Notes under the pieces: model-generated | Told to the model about the DNA's origin: nothing | Databases searched by the model: none | What the model saw: the letters and a program-made list of their open reading frames with translations, nothing else | Shown: positions 52,270 to 59,627 of the stretch, one piece after another | How positions within the stretch are numbered: the first letter of the stretch is position 1 | How the letters are laid out: every line of letters begins with the position of its first letter | Position numbers and translations under genes: made by a program | Assembly (NCBI RefSeq): GCF_963675455.1 | Contig: NZ_OY776217.1 | Location: 2,652,001-2,716,000 of the forward strand | Direction of reading: 5' to 3' | From: Emcibacter sp. | GTDB lineage: Bacteria; Pseudomonadota; Alphaproteobacteria; Sphingomonadales; Emcibacteraceae | DNA length: 64,000 bases

Positions 52270-52395
52270 TTATTAAAAACCGTTGCATTCCTTTACCTTT
52301 TGGTATCAAATGCCATCTATAAAAGAAAAGCTTTGATTTAAAAGTGGTTATTGTAGCAAGCAGGGGTAGGAACAATCCGCAATCTTGCCAGAAAA

Positions 52396-53616
52396 TTGAG
52401 GGAACTCAGCGCCAGATATTTCCCTGAGCGTCAGATGTACTTCAGGACAAACGGTGTTGTCCGTTTCGTCACCGTATCCGAGAGAATGCAGCTGACTTTT
52501 GTCAGTCTTCTGCTGGCTCTGCTGACGTGGGTAATTGTGACGTCCGTCTTCTTTGCCTTCGAACAGCAAATCCTCGCGGCCAAGGAAGAAAAAGTTCAGG
52601 AAGCCAATCGGGAATATGAGGCCGTCAGCCAGCAGTTCGAGACCCTGAAAAGCGATATCGAGGAAACCGCCCGTAATCTGGAACAACGTCAGATCTATCT
52701 ACAACAGCTTATCGATACGGATCAGTCCCTGTCGGAACAGGCTGACGAGGCCGACCAGGAAAGTGTCGCACCGACACAGGAAAGCGGCGAGCAAACCGGT
52801 GACGGTTCAGATCTTATTTCGTTTGTTTTCAGCAGCAAACAGAAACAGCAGCAGCATGAAAACCGCCTGAAAGAGATCGCCTATTACCGTTTCGAACTGA
52901 AACGGATTGAGAACCAGCAGCGCCAGCTTGCTGAAGTCATGATCCTCGGTATTTCTAACAAGCTGGCCTATATTGACACTACCCTGGAGAAATCCGGCAT
53001 TAAAACTGCCAAGCTGATCCAGATCGCCCAGGATCGTCCGTCTTCCGACCTGGTTGGTCAGGGTGGTCCTCTTGTCGTCTTTGCAGACAGCTTTGACGGA
53101 TCAATGGTGCCCTCCGAACCTTTCGCCCGACTGCAGGCCCATTACAACAAGCTGATCGACCTGGAAGCGGCCGTTCAAAGCATGCCGGTGGCTATTCCCG
53201 CAAAGAAATATTATATCTCCAGCGGCTTTGGCGCGCGCCGGGACCCTTTCAAGAAAACCTGGGCCCAGCATCATGGACTTGATATGGCCGGCTGGTGGAA
53301 AACCCCCATTTATGCGTCAGGCAACGGCATAGTGACAAAGGCCGGCCGCAATGGCGCCTACGGCAATTTTATCGAAATTGACCATGGAAACGGATTTAAG
53401 TCACGATATGGCCATCTTTCGAAGATAAAAGTAAAACGTGGCCAGCAGGTCAGCGTTGAACAGGAGATCGGTTTGATGGGAAGCACAGGGCGTAGTACCA
53501 GTCCCCATTTGCATTATGAAATCTGGTTTAACGGTAAACCCATTAACCCTCTGAAGTTATTCAAGGCAGCAGATGATGTTCTCAAAATCCAGCGACAAGA
53601 ATATACCAGCAGCTAA
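52396..53616 (+). CDS. M23 family peptidoglycan endopeptidase with N-terminal TM and coiled coil
   Basis: Cell-wall DD-endopeptidase or amidase activator, about 406 residues. One TM at about residues 35-57 (FVSLLLALLTWVIVTSVFFAF), a coiled coil at about 60-130, and a C-terminal LytM domain with HHGLDMAGW (H..D zinc ligands), GHLSKI and HLHYEIWF. All four zinc ligands are present, so it should be an active enzyme. TTG at 52396 is given as the start, without a good SD. The frame is open upstream to 52357 and resembles the family (IRNLARKL before the TTG), so an unusual start near 52375 is possible. The bactofilin gene overlaps its end by 41 bases. Confidence 0.88.
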   Translation: MRELSARYFPERQMYFRTNGVVRFVTVSERMQLTFVSLLLALLTWVIVTSVFFAFEQQILAAKEEKVQEANREYEAVSQQFETLKSDIEETARNLEQRQIYLQQLIDTDQSLSEQADEADQESVAPTQESGEQTGDGSDLISFVFSSKQKQQQHENRLKEIAYYRFELKRIENQQRQLAEVMILGISNKLAYIDTTLEKSGIKTAKLIQIAQDRPSSDLVGQGGPLVVFADSFDGSMVPSEPFARLQAHYNKLIDLEAAVQSMPVAIPAKKYYISSGFGARRDPFKKTWAQHHGLDMAGWWKTPIYASGNGIVTKAGRNGAYGNFIEIDHGNGFKSRYGHLSKIKVKRGQQVSVEQEIGLMGSTGRSTSPHLHYEIWFNGKPINPLKLFKAADDVLKIQRQEYTSS

Positions 53617-54028
53617 AGAAGTGAAAGCAATGAAACCCAGCAACAACGCAGCTCCCTCTATTATCGGTTCAGACGTCACCATCAACGGCGATGTAACAAC
53701 ACTTGGTGAAATCCAGCTTGATGGCATCGTAGACGGTGATGTGCGCAGTGAATCTGTGACGGTGGGTGAGCATGGCGCGGTCAACGGTACGGTTGTGGCT
53801 AACAATGTGGTTGTGAAAGGCTCTATCACCGGACAGATCAAGGGACGCAATATCCGTCTCGAAAAAACCGCCAAGGTCAAGGGTGACATCATGCATGAAA
53901 CCCTGAGTGTGGAAGCTGGCGCCTTTATCGAAGGTTCCCTGACCCACAAGGACAACCCCATGCAGGAGTCCGGACCAAAAGCGGTTAAAACCGTTGAAGT
54001 AAAGGCTGAAGAGCAGAAAAGCGCTTAA
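53576..54028 (+). CDS. Bactofilin (polymer-forming cytoskeletal protein)
   Basis: Small beta-helical cytoskeletal protein that forms filaments and recruits wall enzymes. The start MFSKSSDKNIPA at 53576 matches the family's usual MFSK-like N-terminus, with AAGG 9 bases upstream; ATG at 53573 is one codon earlier. The core is SIIGSDVTINGDVTTLGEIQLDGIVDGDVRSESVTVG, then repeated short strands to residue 125, then a charged tail (VEVKAEEQKSA). Length is 150 residues. It overlaps the M23 peptidase gene by 41 bases, the bactofilin-M23 pair known to cooperate in cell-shape control. A bidirectional terminator follows. Confidence 0.92.
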   Translation: MFSKSSDKNIPAAKEVKAMKPSNNAAPSIIGSDVTINGDVTTLGEIQLDGIVDGDVRSESVTVGEHGAVNGTVVANNVVVKGSITGQIKGRNIRLEKTAKVKGDIMHETLSVEAGAFIEGSLTHKDNPMQESGPKAVKTVEVKAEEQKSA

Positions 54029-54053
54029 CAGACTTTCCTGAAGTGCAGAATTT

Positions 54054-54085
54054 AAAAAGCCTCCCAAGAATTTGGGAGGCTTTTT
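54054..54085. terminator. Bidirectional intrinsic terminator between bactofilin and prfB
   Basis: A 9-bp perfect stem GCCTCCCAA (54059-54067) and TTGGGAGGC (54072-54080) with a 4-base loop has five T on the plus side (54081-54085) and five A at 54054-54058, giving T on the minus side. It can end both the bactofilin transcript and the prfB transcript. Confidence 0.9.
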
Positions 54086-54104
54086 CTTGTTCTAACCTGG
54101 CGGC

Positions 54105-55233
54105 CTAGTCGATATCTTCGACTTCCGTCGACGTGCCGTGCACCCGCGCGGCCAGCGCGGCTGTCAGGAACTGGTCAAGATCACCATCCAGAACTTTGTC
54201 AGGCTGGCCGCTTTCCACACCGGTGCGCAGGTCCTTAACCATCTGATAGGGCTGCAGCACATAAGACCTCAACTGGTGTCCCCAGCCGATCTCTGTCTTG
54301 CTCTGGTGCTCCGCATTGGCCTCTTCTTCCCGGCGCTGCAGTTCCGCCTCATAAAGACGGGCTTTCAGCATATTCATGGCCGTCGCCCGGTTTTTATGCT
54401 GGGAGCGGTCATTCTGGCACTGCACCACGATATTGGTCGGGATATGGGTAATACGAATGGCACTGTCGGTAGTGTTCACATGCTGACCACCGGCGCCACT
54501 GGCCCGATAGGTATCCACCCGAAGTTCGCTTTCGTTGATGTCCACCTCGAAATTATCGTCCACTACCGGGTAAACCCAGACGCTGGCAAAACTGGTATGG
54601 CGCCGGGCATTTGAATCATAGGGAGAAATACGGACCAGGCGATGAACACCACTTTCGGTCTTGAGCCAGCCATAGGCATTCTCGCCCTTGATCTGCAGGG
54701 TCGCGGATTTGATGCCGGCTTCGTCACCGGAATGATATTCCATCATCTCCACTTTGTAGCCATGCTTTTCCGCCCAGCGGGTATACATGCGCAAAAGCAT
54801 GCTGGCCCAGTCCTGGCTTTCGGTGCCACCGGCACCAGAATGAACCTCAAGATAGGTGTCATTGCCATCGGCTTCGCCGCTGAGCAGGGTCTGGAACTCC
54901 ATTTCACCGGCTCTCGCCGTCAGTGCCTCAATGGCCTGCTCGGCTTCGGCGACGACGTCCTCGTCGCCCTCCATCTCGCCCATCTCGATAAGTTCGATAT
55001 TGTCACTGAGTTCCTGCTCAACGTCTCTGCACAAGCTTACGGCCTGATCCAGTTTTGTACGTTCCTGCATCAGTTTCTGTGCCTTGGCGGCGTCGTTCCA
55101 GAGGTTGGGATCTTCGGAAAGGGCGTTCAGTTCTGCCAGTCTGTCAAGTGCGACATCCCAGTCAAAGATGCCTCCTCAGCAGTGTGAGAGACTGCTTGAT
55201 TTTATCAACATGATGTTGCGTTTCAGCTTTCAT
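54105..55233 (-). CDS. prfB: Peptide chain release factor 2 (programmed +1 frameshift)
   Basis: RF2 ends translation at UGA and UAA. Translation starts at ATG 55233 (MKAETQHHVDKIKQSL, 23 codons), meets an in-frame TGA at 55164-55162, and must shift +1 to continue in the main frame (DWDVALDRLAELNALSEDP ...) to 54105, giving about 375 residues. The GGQ motif is in SGAGGQHVNTTDSAIRITH. The stop-recognition tripeptide is SPY (VRISPYDSNARRHTSF) instead of E. coli SPF. An internal start near 55070 would give only 321 residues and lacks domain 1. It lies 30 bases after PBP1a, probably in an amidase-PBP1a-prfB operon, with a terminator downstream. Confidence 0.95.
55161..55176 (-). other. prfB +1 frameshift site
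   Basis: On the minus strand: SD-like AGGAGG (55176-55171), CAT, then CTT TGA C (55167-55161). The internal SD, the 3-base spacer, the slippery CTT and the TGA followed by C match the classical autoregulatory RF2 frameshift signal. When RF2 is scarce, slow TGA reading favours +1 slippage and more RF2. Confidence 0.96.
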
Positions 55234-55263
55234 CTTAAGGTATTCTCGTGAAATTACAGGTTG

Positions 55264-57711
55264 TTAATAGATTCCACCGGTACCGGTGCGAACTTTCGTC
55301 CCTGTTTGCACCAGGGAATTAAATCCGTCAAGTACATCTGCGGTTTTTGTCGGAAAAGTACCCTGGCGGAAAGCCTCCAGAATTGTGTTTTTCTCACCGG
55401 CCTGGGCGATCTGACCGGTTTTCGGATTGACCCGAACAAGCCGCACACCCGGCGGGATACGGAACGGAATGGAGGGTTCGTTCTTCAGGGCGTCTTTCAT
55501 AAAATCGCGGAAGATTGGTACCGCCACGCTGGAACCCTCTTCCCGGTTCCCCAGAGAACGCGGTGTGTCAAATCCGGCAAATACCCCGACCACCAGGTCT
55601 GGTGAAAAGCCGACAAACCAGGTATCAAAGCTGTCATTGGACGTTCCGGTTTTGCCGGCAAGCGGTTTGCCCAGCACACGAATCCGCACGCCGGTCCCCC
55701 GCTGCACTACGCCTTCCATCATGGACACAAGCTGATAGGCTGTGACTTCATCAAGCACCCGTTTGCGTTCATCCGGAAGTTTTGGTTCCTCCTGATATTG
55801 CCATTCGCCGACCTGACAGTTTTCGCAGACACGCTGGTCGTGCCGGAATATGGTTTCCCCGTAACGGTCCTGAATACGGTCAACCAGAGTGGGAGAGATT
55901 TTCTTGCCGCCATTGACAATCATGCCGTAAGCCGCCGTCAGGTTCATCAGGGTGGTATCCCCTGCCCCAAGTGACATGGACAGGAGGCGCGGCAGGTTGC
56001 GGGTAATTCCCATGCGATCCGCGATATCCACAATGCCGTCCATCTTGATATACTGGGCCAGACGGACGGTCATCAGGTTTCGGGATTTTTCCAGACCGAG
56101 CCGCAGGGTACTTGGCCCATAGAATTTATCGCTGGAGTTCTTGGGTTTCCATTTGCCGAGCCCAAATCCCTGTTCCATCACAAAGGGAGCATCAAGGATG
56201 AGGCTGGAAGGCGTGAAACCTTTTTCCAGCGCTACGGCGTAGACAAAAGGTTTGAACGCACTGCCGGGCTGTCTTTTGGCCTGTGTGGCGCGGTTATATT
56301 CGCTCAGATTGTAATCAAAGCCACCGGACATGGCGAGTACGCGACCGGTGTGAGGATCCATGGCCACGATGCCGCCGTTGATTTCGGGTATCTGGCGCAG
56401 ACCGAAAACAGAAAATTCCGGTTCGACCTGTGAATTGTCAGTATCTCCCAGATCTTCGACAATAATCACGTCACCGACAGACAAGACTTCTCCGACAGCC
56501 TTTATGGCAGCTCCAAGATACTCGCCCTTCAGCCATTTGCGCGCCCATTTGACTTCATCAAGAGGAATTTGCCCGAGGGTTCCATCCCTTGTCAGGATCG
56601 AAGCCCGTTGATCCTGAACATCCCGGACCACGGCAAGCTGCCAGCTGTCCATGCCCAGCGGTATATCCATATCCGCCAGCGCCTTCAGCCAGTCTTCCTC
56701 GCGCGATAATCTTGTTACCGGGCCCTTGTAACCATGTCGACGATCATAAGTGACCAGGCCGTTTTTCAGCTCCCGCTCGGCAATGGCCTGAAGCCGCGGC
56801 GAGAGGGTTGTGCGAACAAACAGTCCGCCCCCGTATAGTTCATCATCACCGTAAAGGACCTTGAGTTCCCGACGCACTTCCTCGGTAAAATACTCGGCCT
56901 TGAAAATGTTGGCCCTTTCGGGCTTCCGGGTCACCAGAGGCACCTGACGGGCGGTTTCTGCATCGGCGTCAGAGATATAGCCTTCTTCTGCCATACGGCC
57001 AAGAACCCAGTTTCGCCGGCCGACTGCCGCGTCATATTTGCGCACGGGATGATAATTGTTCGGGGCCTTGGGCAGCGCCGCCAGATAGGCGATTTCTTCC
57101 AGCGTGAGTTCATCGAGCGACTTGTTGAAATAATAAAGGCTGGCTGCAGCCACACCGTATGATCCGGAACCGAGATAGATTTCATTCAGGTACAGTTCCA
57201 GGATCTCGTCCTTGGTAAACGCCTGTTCTATGCGGTAGGCAAGGATCGCTTCCTTGATTTTTCGTTCATAGCTGACCACACCGGACAGCAGGAAGTTTTT
57301 CGCCACCTGCTGGGTAATGGTCGAGGCCCCGACCGGGCGGCGGCCGCTGAAGCTATTCTTGACATTGACCAGCACCGCCCGCAGGACACCCGTGTAGTCA
57401 ACGCCGCCATGGGTATAAAAAGATTTATCCTCGGCTGCCAGAAACGCATGAATCAGGGGTTTGGGAATGGCGGAAATCGGCACAAACAGGCGCTTTTGCC
57501 GGGCATATTCGGACAGCAGGCTACCATCACCTGCATAAATGCGGCTGACCACCGGTGGTTCATAGTCTGCCAGTTGGTGATAATTGGGCAGGTCCCGGCC
57601 ATAGGAATTAAGAAGATAGAGTATCCCGCCCACGGCACAGACAAAACCGACCAGAACCACAACTGTGGCTGCCCCAAGAATGTTTATCCAGATTTTTGTC
57701 CGTTTTGACAT
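55264..57711 (-). CDS. mrcA: Penicillin-binding protein 1A (bifunctional)
   Basis: Class A PBP that polymerises glycan strands and cross-links peptides. From ATG 57711 (MSKRTKIWINILG) it has 815 residues; a TTG 42 bases upstream is less likely. TM near residues 10-32. The glycosyltransferase domain carries EDKSFYTHGGVDYTG and GASTITQQVAKNFLLS. An OB-like insertion lies in the middle. The transpeptidase has SxxK in GSAFKPFVY, SxN in KSRNLMTV, and KTGTSND. It is downstream of the amidase gene and upstream of prfB on the same strand. Confidence 0.95.
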   Translation of the reverse strand: MSKRTKIWINILGAATVVVLVGFVCAVGGILYLLNSYGRDLPNYHQLADYEPPVVSRIYAGDGSLLSEYARQKRLFVPISAIPKPLIHAFLAAEDKSFYTHGGVDYTGVLRAVLVNVKNSFSGRRPVGASTITQQVAKNFLLSGVVSYERKIKEAILAYRIEQAFTKDEILELYLNEIYLGSGSYGVAAASLYYFNKSLDELTLEEIAYLAALPKAPNNYHPVRKYDAAVGRRNWVLGRMAEEGYISDADAETARQVPLVTRKPERANIFKAEYFTEEVRRELKVLYGDDELYGGGLFVRTTLSPRLQAIAERELKNGLVTYDRRHGYKGPVTRLSREEDWLKALADMDIPLGMDSWQLAVVRDVQDQRASILTRDGTLGQIPLDEVKWARKWLKGEYLGAAIKAVGEVLSVGDVIIVEDLGDTDNSQVEPEFSVFGLRQIPEINGGIVAMDPHTGRVLAMSGGFDYNLSEYNRATQAKRQPGSAFKPFVYAVALEKGFTPSSLILDAPFVMEQGFGLGKWKPKNSSDKFYGPSTLRLGLEKSRNLMTVRLAQYIKMDGIVDIADRMGITRNLPRLLSMSLGAGDTTLMNLTAAYGMIVNGGKKISPTLVDRIQDRYGETIFRHDQRVCENCQVGEWQYQEEPKLPDERKRVLDEVTAYQLVSMMEGVVQRGTGVRIRVLGKPLAGKTGTSNDSFDTWFVGFSPDLVVGVFAGFDTPRSLGNREEGSSVAVPIFRDFMKDALKNEPSIPFRIPPGVRLVRVNPKTGQIAQAGEKNTILEAFRQGTFPTKTADVLDGFNSLVQTGTKVRTGTGGIY

Positions 57712-57826
57712 ATGGCCTGACAATTGGTGAAAAACTATACCTAAACCCTGCAAATAATCGCATCTTCATAGATGCTCAATGTGTCATCTATATGGCCCAT
57801 TTCTTTATTTTGACCAAAGATTATCT

Positions 57827-59044
57827 TCAATTTGAAGCAAAATTCTTCTGGAAATAATGGTCGACCGCCCTGACGATGGACCGGCCGATTTTCTGCTGGG
57901 TTTCTTTCTGCATCAAGAGAGCCGCATCTGTCTTGTTGGTGAGATAGCCCAGTTCAAGCAGAACCGAAGGCACATCGAGACCTTTAAGGACCAGAAGGTT
58001 TGCCGTTCTGTGCGGCCGGGTTCTGAGCAGGGTTGAGCTTTTCAACTGACCAACCAGTTCTGTTGCGAAACTGCTTGATAAATTCATCGTTTCCCGCTGC
58101 AGAAGCTCAATCAGGATGCCCTGGACTTCGTCCGGTTCCGCCTCCAGATCCATACCGGCAATGATGTCCGATTTATTTTCCCGGGCGGCCAGTGCTGCGG
58201 CTTCCCGGTCCGATGCCTTTTCGGACAGGGTATAGACAGTCGCGCCCCGCACCCGGCTGTCGGCAATTGAATCGCAATGGACAGAGATAAACAGGTCAGC
58301 CTGGTGGGAATGCGCTACCCCGCTTCGAGCCCGGTGCTTCACATAGATATCCCGGCTGCGGGTCAGAATTACTTCATAACGCCCGGTCCTTTCAAGCTCG
58401 CGCTTGATGGTTTGCGCCGCCGTCAGGGCAACGGTTTTTTCAGGGAATGCAGAAGAGCCGTTTTTGCCCAGATTACCGGGGTCATGTCCCCCGTGGCCGG
58501 GATCCAGGACAATCAGCTTTTTCGTCCGTCCCGAACGGGTGCTTTCCACGACCGGCTCCGGCGGCCGTGAGGCAAGGGTCATCTTGCGCGGCTTGCGAAT
58601 GTTGCCGGCAAAATCCGTCTGGGAAGTTTTCTTGAGATCAAGCACAAACCTGTAGGGATAGTTTTTCTTGGGCGGAAGAAAGAAGGATTTATCAACCTTG
58701 ACCGGATATTTCAGATCAAGAACGATGCGTGATGTGCCGGGCTTGAACAGACCATAACGATACCGCTCGATGAAGCCGTCGCCCTCGGCGCCGCCGGGAC
58801 CGATTTTCCAGTCGACCTCGGCAATGTCGATAACAATCCGGTTGGGATCTGCAAGGGTAAAAATGGAAAATTCCACCTTGTCACTCAATTCAAGAACAAA
58901 TCGGGTGCGATGTTTATCAACGCCAATTCTTGCGGCGGTCACTTCGGGAACTGCTGAAAAGCCACATGATGCGCTGACAACATATGAAAAAATCAGGGAA
59001 AAGAGCAGTAACGCCTTCGATGCAGAGTTGCTTGTAATCATCAT
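57827..59044 (-). CDS. amiC: N-acetylmuramoyl-L-alanine amidase with AMIN domain (AmiC type)
   Basis: Periplasmic Zn amidase that splits septal peptidoglycan. The 405-residue protein has a signal peptide (ALLLFSLIFSYVVSASCG), an AMIN domain (RFVLELSDKVEFSIFTLADPNRIVIDIAEVD ...) targeting peptidoglycan or septum, and an Amidase_3 domain: LDPGHGGHDPGN (His ligand), the EKTVALTAA Glu, SVHCDSI (His) and PSVLLELGYLTN (catalytic Glu). First gene of a probable operon with PBP1a, 115 bases downstream. A 583-base gap separates it from divergent rne. Confidence 0.94.
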   Translation of the reverse strand: MMITSNSASKALLLFSLIFSYVVSASCGFSAVPEVTAARIGVDKHRTRFVLELSDKVEFSIFTLADPNRIVIDIAEVDWKIGPGGAEGDGFIERYRYGLFKPGTSRIVLDLKYPVKVDKSFFLPPKKNYPYRFVLDLKKTSQTDFAGNIRKPRKMTLASRPPEPVVESTRSGRTKKLIVLDPGHGGHDPGNLGKNGSSAFPEKTVALTAAQTIKRELERTGRYEVILTRSRDIYVKHRARSGVAHSHQADLFISVHCDSIADSRVRGATVYTLSEKASDREAAALAARENKSDIIAGMDLEAEPDEVQGILIELLQRETMNLSSSFATELVGQLKSSTLLRTRPHRTANLLVLKGLDVPSVLLELGYLTNKTDAALLMQKETQQKIGRSIVRAVDHYFQKNFASN

Positions 59045-59627
59045 TCCTTACTGGTCCCAATCTGGCCTGAAAATTATTTTTAATATAAATCGGACTTCAT
59101 CTAAAGGTTTTTTCATCTTTTATGTATAAATATCACTTTATCTATTGTATCGGCAGAAGTGTCGGCTTATGTTATGCGAATACTGGAAGTCCAATTTCCG
59201 TAAGCCGTTTAGTTAATTATGGAAATGCCGGGCTGAAGGTTGGCAAGTTTTTTGACGAACTGGTCTGCGGACAGAATGAAGGCAAAGCCTCCCTGCTGAA
59301 TGTCGATCCAAGCGTCTTACAAAAAAGAAATTTCAGGTGACTGTGTTTCTTTTTCCCGATAACCGGGGCTCTTTATTTTCGTTGGAAAATAAAAATAATA
59401 ATTAAAGTAACCGAATATGAAATTCAAAACTCATCAATTCCCAGAGGACGTTCCGGCAATTAACTGTCAACGTACTTTTGCCAGCCGGGGTAATCCTGTC
59501 GCGCTGGGTAAGTTGATGGGTTCTCTATCATCCAAACAACCAAACCTTTTAAAGCAAAGATCAGCTCGCCCGCAGGCGCCCCGAGTGCCTGTGCGTTTGA
59601 GCGATCCTTGTTGTGGAGAATATTTAA
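59045..59627. promoter_or_regulatory. 583-base divergent region between amiC and rne, likely holding the long rne leader
   Basis: No convincing gene is present: two frames (59122-59340 and 59417-59719) lack an SD and family resemblance, and the second runs into rne. An AT-rich hairpin TTTATTTTC (59372-59380) and GAAAATAAA (59385-59393) with a GTTG loop lies 235 bases before rne. A smaller repeat CAGGC-N9-GCCTG is near 59573-59591. Long structured rne leaders mediate autoregulation in E. coli, and a similar role is plausible here. Confidence 0.45.

Noticed and set aside
55070..55072. Internal ATG as the prfB start (321-residue RF2)
   Set aside because: It would omit domain 1; the upstream ATG with a perfect frameshift signal is clearly the true start.
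59122..59340. 72-codon frame upstream of rne
   Set aside because: No SD near the ATG and no recognisable protein features; more likely part of the non-coding leader region.
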